Shown: positions 58,101 to 64,000 of the stretch, piece after piece | Numbering within the stretch: the first letter of the stretch is position 1 | Layout: every line of letters begins with the position of its first letter | Translations under genes and position numbers: made by a program | The notes under the pieces: generated by a model | Told to the model about the DNA's origin: nothing | The model's database searches: none | What the model saw: the letters and a program-made list of their open reading frames with translations, nothing else | From: Alitta virens | Lineage: Eukaryota > Annelida > Polychaeta > Phyllodocida > Nereididae | Direction of reading: 5' to 3' | Length of the DNA stretch: 64,000 nucleotides | Assembly (NCBI GenBank): GCA_932294295.1 | Contig: OW028585.1 | Coordinates: 17,920,360-17,984,359 of the forward strand

Positions 58101-58262
58101 CGTATATTCTCATATGTTTTATGAAATTGTGGCAAGATGGAATCTGTGAAATGTTAATCCCTTTTCGAACAAAACTATGTAAAGTATGCACAACAAGTTT
58201 TCAGTCTTCATAAAATAAAATAAAATAAATGTTGACTTACTGTTAGTTCTTTTCATCCCCAT
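34107..58262 (-). CDS. Giant membrane-bound SEA/EGF-like mucin, gene 2 (14 coding exons)
   Basis: Predicted transmembrane mucin of 4148 residues. Exons in order: 58262-58241, 56419-45293, 44979-44864, 44673-44615, 44089-43938, 43427-43205, 42900-42754, 42055-41989, 36860-36795, 36689-36600, 36209-36156, 35850-35770, 34854-34683 and 34177-34107. All junctions are GT-AG, the phases agree, and the CDS totals 12447 nt. Layout: signal peptide, ~3700-residue Thr/Pro/Ser repeat domain, SEA-like domain with the canonical GSVIV motif, nine-Cys EGF-like exon plus two membrane-proximal Cys, TM helix, and a long acidic tail from seven small exons. It should act at the cell surface as a self-cleaving, densely O-glycosylated mucin. 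Gene 1 downstream is its paralogue. The last exon is the least certain part. Confidence 0.88.
34443..34620 (+). mobile_element. tRNA-derived SINE
   Basis: Plus-strand A box TAGCTCAGTGG (34458-34468) and B box GGTTCAATTCC (34490-34500), followed by a tail shared with 19710-19898 (CTAATTA..CCATCAGGTGCAGAAATACA). Flanked by TACTTGT at 34436-34442 and 34621-34627. It sits 60 bp from tail exon 6 of mucin gene 2, in the antisense orientation. Confidence 0.85.
34683..34854 (-). CDS. Mucin gene 2: cytoplasmic tail exon 6
   Basis: 172 nt, encoding among others GYDEQDSTTVHLPPGEEAIL and SSLRESIDNIYAQHTEET. The SLRESIDNI block resembles KLRESPDDI in gene 1. Donor CCGG|GTGAGAA leaves phase 1. Confidence 0.78.
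35158..35430. mobile_element. Short palindromic element, family C (copy 2, expanded)
   Basis: Left GGTGCATGGCTGTCTCCAAA and right GGAGACAGGCATGCACCAAA are inverted. The centre has GATGACGTCACTA and GGTGACGTCACAATA. It is twice as long as the other copies, so it may hold an internal insertion. It lies in an intron of gene 2. Confidence 0.7.
35770..35850 (-). CDS. Mucin gene 2: cytoplasmic tail exon 5
   Basis: 81 nt, phase 0-0, encoding ANESYLGNYRPPVDRLISVN and RTARETL. Two tyrosines (SYLGNY) could be phosphorylated. Acceptor TTCTTACAG. Confidence 0.75.
36156..36209 (-). CDS. Mucin gene 2: cytoplasmic tail exon 4
   Basis: 54 nt, phase 0-0, encoding VNEDNQQIFFQEAEVLNQ. Acceptor GTTCTCAG, donor GTCAGTAA. 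Confidence 0.7.
36600..36689 (-). CDS. Mucin gene 2: cytoplasmic tail exon 3
   Basis: 90 nt, phase 0-0, encoding VEMENEEELQTKPTIRRTTS and REANENDNIS. RRTTS is a possible basophilic kinase site. Confidence 0.75.
36795..36860 (-). CDS. Mucin gene 2: cytoplasmic tail exon 2
   Basis: 66 nt, phase 0-0, encoding DSEKDKKHAEAAGSMEQVNT and DS. It is separated from the previous exon by a 5.1-kb intron in which further small exons could be missed. Confidence 0.7.
36957..37087. mobile_element. Short palindromic element, family C (copy 3)
   Basis: ATGATTTGGTACATGTCTGT at the left is matched by GGCATGCACCAAATCAT at the right. The near-perfect stem covers about 45 bp per arm. A partial fourth copy lies at about 41551-41595. 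Confidence 0.8.
37150..39240. other. Long intron of mucin gene 2, no assigned gene
   Basis: AT-rich. A segment at 38756-38830 (minus) reads QSTANLLEVFCHYDVPPERR and then a good donor (AGG|GTATGTTG), but it lacks a convincing acceptor. It may be a transposon scrap or a missed exon. The stretch 37.53-37.81 kb shows coding-like fragments in two frames with no family I recognise. Confidence 0.35.
39240..39930. repeat. Tandem duplication, ~360-bp unit, two copies
   Basis: GCAGAACTCT, TAATGCACT and GGGGTTTCATGAC occur in the same order from 39243 and again from 39609. Inside each unit the GCAGAACTCT-type motif itself occurs twice. Non-coding, in a gene 2 intron. Confidence 0.7.
39930..40279. mobile_element. 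Solo right end of a Harbinger-like element
   Basis: Ends TGAACGCCCCT (40269-40279) followed by TTA, the inverted form of the left end at 29941. The interior shares CACTC.TGAACCACTC with 30380-30400 and repeated CTACG words. No matching left end is seen nearby. Confidence 0.5.
41797..41952. mobile_element. Short palindromic element, family B (copy 4)
   Basis: ACAGCCAATTTCATAGACTA at the left and GTCCATGAAATTGGCTGT at the right are inverted repeats; the best preserved ends of family B. Confidence 0.75.
41989..42055 (-). CDS. Mucin gene 2: cytoplasmic tail exon 1
   Basis: 67 nt, acceptor CACTTCAAG, donor GTACATCA, encoding KINCCGLSFSKSTEEEENAK and DK. The paired Cys close to the membrane could be palmitoylated (inference). 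Confidence 0.75.
42256..42311 (-). pseudogene. Relic copy of the 3' end of the TM exon
   Basis: This intronic stretch resembles 42727-42783 (end of the TM exon plus its donor): AGTAAACAGAGG against AGTAGACAGAGG, then a donor-like GTGAGTGG. It lacks a codon-preserving alignment (one-base deletion), so it looks like a decayed partial duplication and not a used exon. Confidence 0.5.
42754..42900 (-). CDS. Mucin gene 2: transmembrane exon
   Basis: 147 nt. CKEKFLNAGSENCLHEN leads into the helix IIIAISSAIGSILVLITTVV, and then basic KSRQRQRE. It is shorter than in gene 1 by six residues on the cytoplasmic side. Confidence 0.9.
43055..43124. repeat. 23-bp tandem repeat, three copies
   Basis: AACACCCAACTGATAATACC plus TTT, starting at 43055, 43078 and 43101, in the intron after the Cys-rich exon of gene 2. 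Confidence 0.9.
43205..43427 (-). CDS. Mucin gene 2: Cys-rich EGF-like exon
   Basis: 223 nt with nine Cys, including ACQSNQLGICTVGYNC, QCLHPCYVAR and FTCSIT. Clearly homologous to 17776-17998 in gene 1; the CLHPCYVAR block is identical. Confidence 0.9.
43938..44089 (-). CDS. Mucin gene 2: SEA-like domain, exon c with GSVIV site
   Basis: 152 nt encoding EGSVIVEADIIFQGILT, then a segment with one Cys and four sequons (NET, NLT, NDT, NIT). GSVIV is the classic SEA autoproteolysis motif, cleaved between Gly and Ser in known SEA mucins. Confidence 0.9.
44615..44673 (-). CDS. Mucin gene 2: SEA-like domain, exon b
   Basis: 59 nt encoding VERTIGRLDGYVRTDVIGF; direct counterpart of 19123-19181. Confidence 0.88.
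44864..44979 (-). CDS. Mucin gene 2: SEA-like domain, exon a
   Basis: 116 nt encoding GDVEVDLQSEIRVERDYDPE, then a helix with VYQEMVELVIRD. Same length and phase as 20582-20697 in gene 1. Confidence 0.85.
45293..56419 (-). CDS. Mucin gene 2 giant exon: 63-nt tandem-repeat domain
   Basis: 11127 nt in one open frame, 3708 codons. About 170 units of 63 nt (21 residues: TAAPTTDATTLE joined to TTVPTTAES, with variants such as TPESS, ASSTDVTTQ and VSTTAES) span about 45480-56200. There is a short unique N-terminal lead and a Thr/Pro linker ending TPVPPQLG. Half or more of the residues are Thr/Ser/Pro and there is no Cys. Higher-order copies exist: a 2268-nt block (36 units) is duplicated at about 46336-48603 and 48604-50871. 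An 819-nt block (13 units) is duplicated within each and again at 52652-53470 / 53471-54289. No stop or frameshift was found, which argues for selection on the product. Confidence 0.93.
56420..58240 (-). other. Intron 1 of mucin gene 2
   Basis: 1.8 kb, against 104 nt at the same position in gene 1. It holds AT-rich low-complexity DNA, including a (TA)n tract at 57397-57434. No gene seen. Confidence 0.5.
58241..58262 (-). CDS. Mucin gene 2 coding exon 1: start of signal peptide
   Basis: 22 nt encoding MGMKRTN plus one base, donor GTAAGTC. Joined across a 1.8-kb intron it gives MGMKRTNSMIIIYVTVLGL, a credible signal peptide. Length and phase equal those of gene 1 exon 1. Confidence 0.75.
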
Positions 58263-61206
58263 GGTATCTTTATTTGGACACGGTACTTTCTCTTTGTCAT
58301 TTTAAACGAGTGAATACATATTTGTGATATACTTAAAAAAAATGCATAACTTAGATAAGATTATGTTTTGACAGTCTGATGTACCAGAACAAACAGCTGC
58401 CACTTGTGATATGTATTCTTGCTTCTTCAGGTCCCATAAGTTTTAGGAGATATCTATCTCATTTAGGTTATTATTCCATAGCAGTAGTATGTTTATGTGG
58501 CCCAAAATTGTACTTTTGTCTTCAAGATATAAATAAATAACTAGATATATGAATATAGATATATGTATAATTATGCCTCAAAATAATAATTCAAAATCAT
58601 GGACAGCAAAATCACTTGTACAATAAGGAAACTTCAAAGTATTTTGTACTAAATCAATCTGTGGGTATTTTAGCCTCACATGTAAACTTATTGTGCATTC
58701 TCCTGAAACATGTTTTTCCATCTGAATGGCATTTCTGCACTGGAATAGTTATTCTCCCGATCTGTATGTGGCTGCAATTTCTCTATCTTCAGATTATGAG
58801 CAATTTATCTTAGTCGCGTAACGCCAGTCCAAATATAATCTTTGATCTCTTTATTTACAAGTTAAATTTATGGCGAATTTTGATCTTGATGTCGCTTAAC
58901 TTGAATTGTATGTTGATGTACATCAAGACTATGAGAAATGAAGTATGTTACATTAACCATATTTTGTGATCAGGTTCCCCTTTATGATAAGGATTTTAAA
59001 TATTTGGTCCTACATAATGCTTGTATTGACACATACTTTGCTCTGTAAGACTAAAAAACACTTTTTTGATGTATGAATGTTTTATTTGTTTGGATGTTAT
59101 GTACAGCAGAATAAAAAATATTTCTGAGTCTAATCTAGTGACTTCAACCTTAGCAATAATGCAAATGCAGGGCTGCATGCTAAGAAACTAATGATTGTCA
59201 GATCTCTTTTCAGATGAATAATTTTTTGACTGGTGTCCATTCAAAAATTTATTTAAAATCAGCCATTATATTGTTCATCATACAAACATAATATAAGGCA
59301 AACAATATCTTGGCCACTGTAAAACAAACTATTGAATGGACACCAGTGAAACATGTGAAAACAGACTATATTGTTTTAGAGTGTGAAAAAATACCTCTCT
59401 CATTATTGGTGCAGTTTCAGTAAAAAATATTATTCAGGCATGACAATGACATTGATAATCAAAAAAATGTGTATTGTCTAATTGACAGATAATAACTTTT
59501 ATTAGTAGTAATTTGTGTCAGTTTTATTGCTCAACTAAGGAATAAAATAAACTCAACACAAAATGATACTACTAAACAAATGCCTAATTTATTGTCTCAA
59601 TAAATTATTTTCTCCAATGAAAACACTCAAAACATGTTTCGTATCTGTTTAAAGTGATTAATAAACTTTCTGACCTACAAGGAAAGTCTTTTTGAAAGAT
59701 TTATGACACCTGAATCTTGTCCTATGATTATCCTGAGGCATTTGATTTTTATTTACATGTAAATAAAGAATTTATCTGTAAGGGAAAGAATGTTTAATTT
59801 GTCACTTCGTCAGGTATCGAAGGCAGTCATTGGAGAAGCCAAATTTAATTTGTATGGTAACCGCGGAGGTTTTTACTTCTTTTTTTTAATTTTAATTGGA
59901 GTGAAAGTCAGTAGGTCTCCCTCCCTTTTATTTTTTCAGAGGGCATCTCAGCAGGGCCTTTATTCGAGGTGGGCCTCTATTCGAAGTGGGCCTAGGCACC
60001 CAAAAATGTTAAAATCTTACGATCTGGAAGATCTGAAATTCTTGGACTTGAGCTCAGTTCATAGGTTGAATAAATTGTCTGAATGTGGGGAGGGGGCTAC
60101 TACACTAAGAAAACTTGCCGGTCTAAAAAAGGTTGTTACGAAGCTTTTGTACCGTTCAGCAGGCACTTCTTTCGATGTATGGCCATGTCTGATTGGCTCA
60201 ACGGCTGTTAAATTAATGTTTTTTTTTTATTCCGTGCCTTGACCAGTTTGATAATTAAGTACAAGTCATTATGCAAAAAAATCATTGGACATAGTGTGGA
60301 AGTAGTCAAGGCACAAATGCGATTTCAGGTACAGTTTTCTGAGTGTTCTATTTGACGGACATCTTTATTTTTTTTGGGAAGCTATATCTACCCTGGGCTT
60401 CTTTCCGAAGTTTGAAAAGGGGGGGGGGGCAGGCTTTATTAGGGGCTATTCGGTAAGCACCTTAATATTATGTAGTTTGTTTCCCTATACTTGCTCGTCC
60501 ACAATCTGTGGGCAGTTATCCGATGGAGAGCATCTCAGTATTTGGTGAAGCAGATTCATCCTAGATCTGAATAGTTATTACTACAGGTTGAACATGCTAG
60601 CTTAAGGCAGCTGAAGTCAGCCATGTTCAGTAAGTATGAAAAATATCAACCTTAAAAGTCAGGTGACAAAGTTTTGATATTAGCATTTTATTCCATAAAT
60701 TGAATCATTTCTGCCAACATATATTGTTGTTGCGTGTTTAGGAATGATGAATGACTAAAGGTGAATGGTGTAAGCCCATTTATTCTAACTCAATGCATAG
60801 CATAGCATAGGTGAATCTGTAATTAACAGAAATACACACAATTACAACCTGATATAATATTACATATAGTATTAGAATAGGAATGTGACGTAAAATAGAA
60901 TCATTATTATAAAGCATATAAATATAATTGAAGTATAAGTATATAAATAATAAGAACTTACAAAATATTGGGCAGTTCCCACACACAACAAGTATGCCTT
61001 AATAAATATATATGTAGTTATAATATTACATGTTGTCTCTATGACAATCAAATGCCATTTAAAGGCTAACATGCATACATGTACAATAAGGAGGAAACGC
61101 AACAACCAAACAACACCACTTCACACTTTACAGTTTAATGTTTAACATTGTTTGATAGTTTATACAGAGATTTCCCATAGTTGTGTAGCATGAACACAAC
61201 ATGTAA
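58263..61206. other. 5' flank of mucin gene 2 and spacer
   Basis: No gene supported. A 16-bp inverted repeat ACTGGTGTCCATTCAA (59229-59244) pairs with 59332-59347, a likely MITE. Direct repeats of a TTATTCGAGGTGGGCC-type phrase lie at 59955-59995, with a relative near 60395-60450. A 150-codon plus frame at 59790-60242 overlaps these and is not convincing. Confidence 0.4.
59229..59347. mobile_element. Short element with 16-bp perfect inverted ends
   Basis: ACTGGTGTCCATTCAA and its exact reverse complement bound a 119-bp AT-rich segment. Confidence 0.6.
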
Positions 61207-61299
61207 TAGATAATGCCCGCGTTTTCTTTGACATGGGAGTTATTGCGAGGCGTTAGCCAAGCAATAATCCCATGTCGAAGAAAACAAGGGCATTATCTA
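61207..61299. other. 93-nt hairpin, ~40-bp stem
   Basis: TAGATAATGCCCGCGTTTTC at the left pairs with the reverse-complement arm ending GGGCATTATCTA. Only about three mismatches occur, with a short loop containing GGCGTTAGCC. It is GC-richer than its surroundings and lies 110 bp before the recombinase-like exon. It could be a MITE, a transposon end or a structured RNA. Confidence 0.85.
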
Positions 61300-61409
61300 A
61301 CTTATACCACTTAATTGGATTGTTTGTGTTTATGTTTGTCAGAGATTGAGACACTTAAAACTGAAGCAATACAATTAAAGACTTATTTCAATTGACATTG
61401 CATTTCAAA

Positions 61410-61768
61410 ATGAAGAGGAGTTTTGCTGATTTCAGTGAATTTAATGATTGTAATGCATCCTTTGACATTGGATCTACTCAATTATTGGATATACGCAATT
61501 GCTATTTGCACCGGATGGCAGAAAAACTGCCAATAGATATGATGCGGAAATCAAAAGTGAAAGTGCTTTCACTAATTCTTTGCTGGACAGAATCCCAGCT
61601 AACACAGGAAAGGCTACAGATAGTGCTGTCAGGTCATATGAGGCATGGCGTCTATGGCGTGAAACAAAGCTGGAAACTTATGAAGACTCAAGCTTCCCAA
61701 TACCTTGCTTGAACGAAGAAATGGTGCAGGATATCAATTTTCAAGAATGGGACTATTGGTTAGCAAGG
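61410..61768 (+). pseudogene. Crypton-derived (DUF3504/ZMYM-QRICH1-like) N-terminal exon fragment
   Basis: An ATG at 61410 opens MKRSFADFSEFND. After a frame change near 61495 the trace continues with LLDRIPANTGKATDSAVRSY, EAWRLWRETK and EMVQDINFQEWDYWLAR, then a splice donor (CAAG|GTACGA) at about 61769. The order NTxxAT-AVR-EW...YWL resembles the start of the DUF3504 region of ZMYM/QRICH1-type proteins, derived from Crypton tyrosine recombinases. The catalytic part is not seen downstream in this window. The frameshift, or an unseen micro-intron, suggests decay. The family assignment is from memory of motifs, not a search. Confidence 0.4.
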
Positions 61769-63410
61769 TACGAAATTTTATTTATTTTTTTTTTTGCAAC
61801 AAATGTTAACCATATTGCACAGCTGGTATTACTGCTGTTAGAAAATTAGTGGTCTTAATCATTAAGGCTGGGTTCACTATTTTGCAGGATCAGTTGCATA
61901 AGATGTTGCCTATTTTGCAAGACATTTGTTTGCTTGTTAAGTGTTTGCTTGTTAAGTTTTGCCACAACATGTGCTCATATAAGTGTGACCATGTCCTCCC
62001 TGCTGTTCTTAGTACATGTGATTTATCCCCCTGTAATCCAGGCTTCTGATTGGCTATGGAAGGCAAACAGTGGTATAAATATATAAGATTTATAACAAGA
62101 CAAAAGGATGAAAATAAAAGTCACCTAATGCACCTAAATGACCCAAAATAATAAACTTTAGGGTACACTATACCCTGGTATCAGCATAAGGCTTGATTAA
62201 CTACTTTTCAAGAAAAAAAAAATTAATTTCATCTGATTTTTTAAGTATTATACCCTCTGGCTTTTGCCCTTCGATTTCAAGCTTTGCTGAAAAAAGAAAT
62301 ATGCCTAGAGAAATTAACATAAACCAAGTGATCATTTTTGCTGAAACGCATCAACTGGTATTTATTTTCATTATGGCAATGCCATTTCTTGAAGTAATTA
62401 AATTAAATGTCTGAGATTTTGGACAATATTTATTTCCAACATTTTGGTAACTTTTTTGGGTTACCTAAAGTGGCAAAATTGTGTCACTGCATTTATCCTT
62501 CGCTTGGAAAATGCACGTGGCACATTTGGCCATGTATAAGTAAAAAATGTTAAAAACTCTGTGATGGACTAACTTCTAACTATTGTTAAAGCAAAATGAA
62601 ACTATTTATTAGACAAAAACAAACTAAATAGATACAGATAAAATTATACAAAAACTGAGCACTCATCTTTGATTTAATGGCCCAATAAATACCAGTTATC
62701 TGGATATTCTTTTTCATATTCTTAACACTTGAATGCGTAATCATTGTTTTGAAACTGCGCAATTGACAACCGAAATTACACAAATATAAAGGCAAACTGA
62801 ACATGACCAAGAATATAAAGAAAAAGCCAACAAAACAATACTCCAGACTGAATATGTTTTAAATCGATATCTGCCAGACAAATGATTAAATTGATTTGCC
62901 TTTTGCACACAAAAATTATTAGAAAAAGGAAAAGAAAACCAAAATTATAATAATAAAAATAAACTGAAAAATTCACCTATATCAAGTTATTACCTAACGA
63001 AATGAAGTTGGATTCTCTGAAAATATGTTTCATACCAAATAACATGATATACTGATAAAATTTTCCGAAAGAAAAAAAAGTAAATAAGGAAAGAAAAAAG
63101 AAAAAAGGCAAGAAAGAAAGAAAGCAAGCAAGAAAGAAAGAAAGATAGATGGGTAGGCCATTTGCTCAATCCAGTAACAACCAAAGATGTGACCAAATTA
63201 ATTTGATATACAGTGGACGTTTTTTTTTTCACTTCAGCTGGCTTAAGCTGTCTGTAGCTAGTAGATTCTACCCGAAGCCATAACTATCCAGATCTATCCA
63301 CACAAATTGGTAAACACCAATAATTTTGTAAGATATAACACTGAACGAGTTCTTTAAATTATGGATACTCCCCATGTACCCCAATCTGCTTGACTGTCCC
63401 AATGGTTCTA
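61769..63410. other. Spacer without recognisable gene
   Basis: AT-rich, only short frames. A purine-rich (GAAA)n tract lies at about 63069-63154. No continuation of the recombinase-like exon was recognised. Confidence 0.4.
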
Positions 63411-63530
63411 TCCCAGTTAGCATTCCAAATCGGGCCAGTGTCGCTCCTATATCGGTTGCTGTCAGTACAACATCGTTTCAACATTGCCAACATCATGCCG
63501 ACATCGATATGATTTGGAATGCTATCTGGG
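63411..63530 (-). mobile_element. Short palindromic element, family A (copy 3)
   Basis: TCCCAGTTAGCATTCCAAAT and ATTTGGAATGCTATCTGGGA form ~20-bp inverted ends. The interior (reverse strand) matches 12610-12732, including ATGTCGGCATGATGTTGGCA. The best preserved copy. Confidence 0.8.
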
Positions 63531-64000
63531 ATGTAGTGGTTTTGAAACAAAAAAAAAAACATAAACCATCCGTCCACTCTTCCATTCATACTGCTTAAAA
63601 AAAACATTGACTGATCTATCATAGCTGTACTCTACGCATGGTTTCCACAGAGAAAATGAAGGTGCTCTATTTGAGTTTGTGGTCAGCATCGGATTTCTTA
63701 ATTTGTTTATTATCCAGATATGGAAAGCATCCCTACTTCCCTCATGTCCCAAGGGCCCCCATCTCCCCTAAAGTGGGTACATTTGTACTAATGTCTTGAT
63801 ATGCAAATAAGGAATAACGATGCTGGAAGAAAAATGCAGATATGAGCGGAATTTACCAAAAAGATAACAGGATATCTTCTGACTTTTTTTTTAATCTTTC
63901 AGTTGATAAATGGCAATTGGTCAATGGTCTCATCATATGTTGATACCAAACAGATAAGTTCGATATAAATTAATAATTCTTATTTAGGATGTATTAAGAA

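Noticed and set aside
59790..60242. 150-codon plus-strand frame
   Set aside because: Crosses dispersed TTATTCGAGG-type repeat sequence and homopolymer runs; no recognisable protein family.

Overview
This is a window of AT-rich animal nuclear DNA. Genes are split by GT-AG introns, and introns and spacers are full of tRNA-derived SINEs, short palindromic elements, microsatellites and decayed transposons. The style suggests a marine invertebrate (a non-vertebrate deuterostome or a lophotrochozoan), but I cannot name the species. I see no rRNA, no CRISPR array and no bacterial-type operon.

The core is a tandem pair of paralogous membrane-bound mucin genes, both on the minus strand. Gene 1 occupies 11512-24791: 12 coding exons, 4713 nt of CDS, 1570 residues. 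Gene 2 occupies 34107-58262: 14 coding exons, 12447 nt, 4148 residues. I built both models by hand from splice sites and reading phase. They share one plan: a 22-nt first coding exon that begins the signal peptide, one giant exon carrying a Pro/Thr/Ser tandem-repeat domain (3.6 kb and 11.1 kb), three exons forming an SEA-like domain, one 223-nt Cys-rich/EGF-like exon, one exon with a transmembrane helix, then small exons for a cytoplasmic tail. Ectodomain exons are nearly identical in size in the two genes (22, 116, 59, 146/152 and 223 nt, same phases). The repeat domains and the tails have diverged completely. The products should be heavily O-glycosylated surface proteins anchored in the apical membrane, split by SEA autoproteolysis, with a tail that could signal.

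Region by region: 1-3167 is a large foldback structure with 877-bp arms and a second inverted repeat nested inside. 3.2-11.5 kb holds no clear gene but has degenerate tandem duplications, a 1.24-kb inverted-terminal element (7342-8581), a possible isolated exon (about 9.02-9.23 kb) and G-rich minisatellite DNA. 11.5-24.8 kb is mucin gene 1. 24.8-29.9 kb is repeat-rich spacer. 29941-32858 is a PIF/Harbinger-like element flanked by TTA duplications that carries a frameshifted MADF/Myb-like gene. 34.1-58.3 kb is mucin gene 2. 58.3-64 kb is spacer with a 93-nt perfect-type hairpin (61207-61299) and an exon-like fragment resembling the Crypton-derived tyrosine recombinase (DUF3504/ZMYM-QRICH1) family.

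Most long open frames on the plus strand at 21-25 kb and 45-56 kb are antisense shadows of the mucin arrays and are not annotated as genes.
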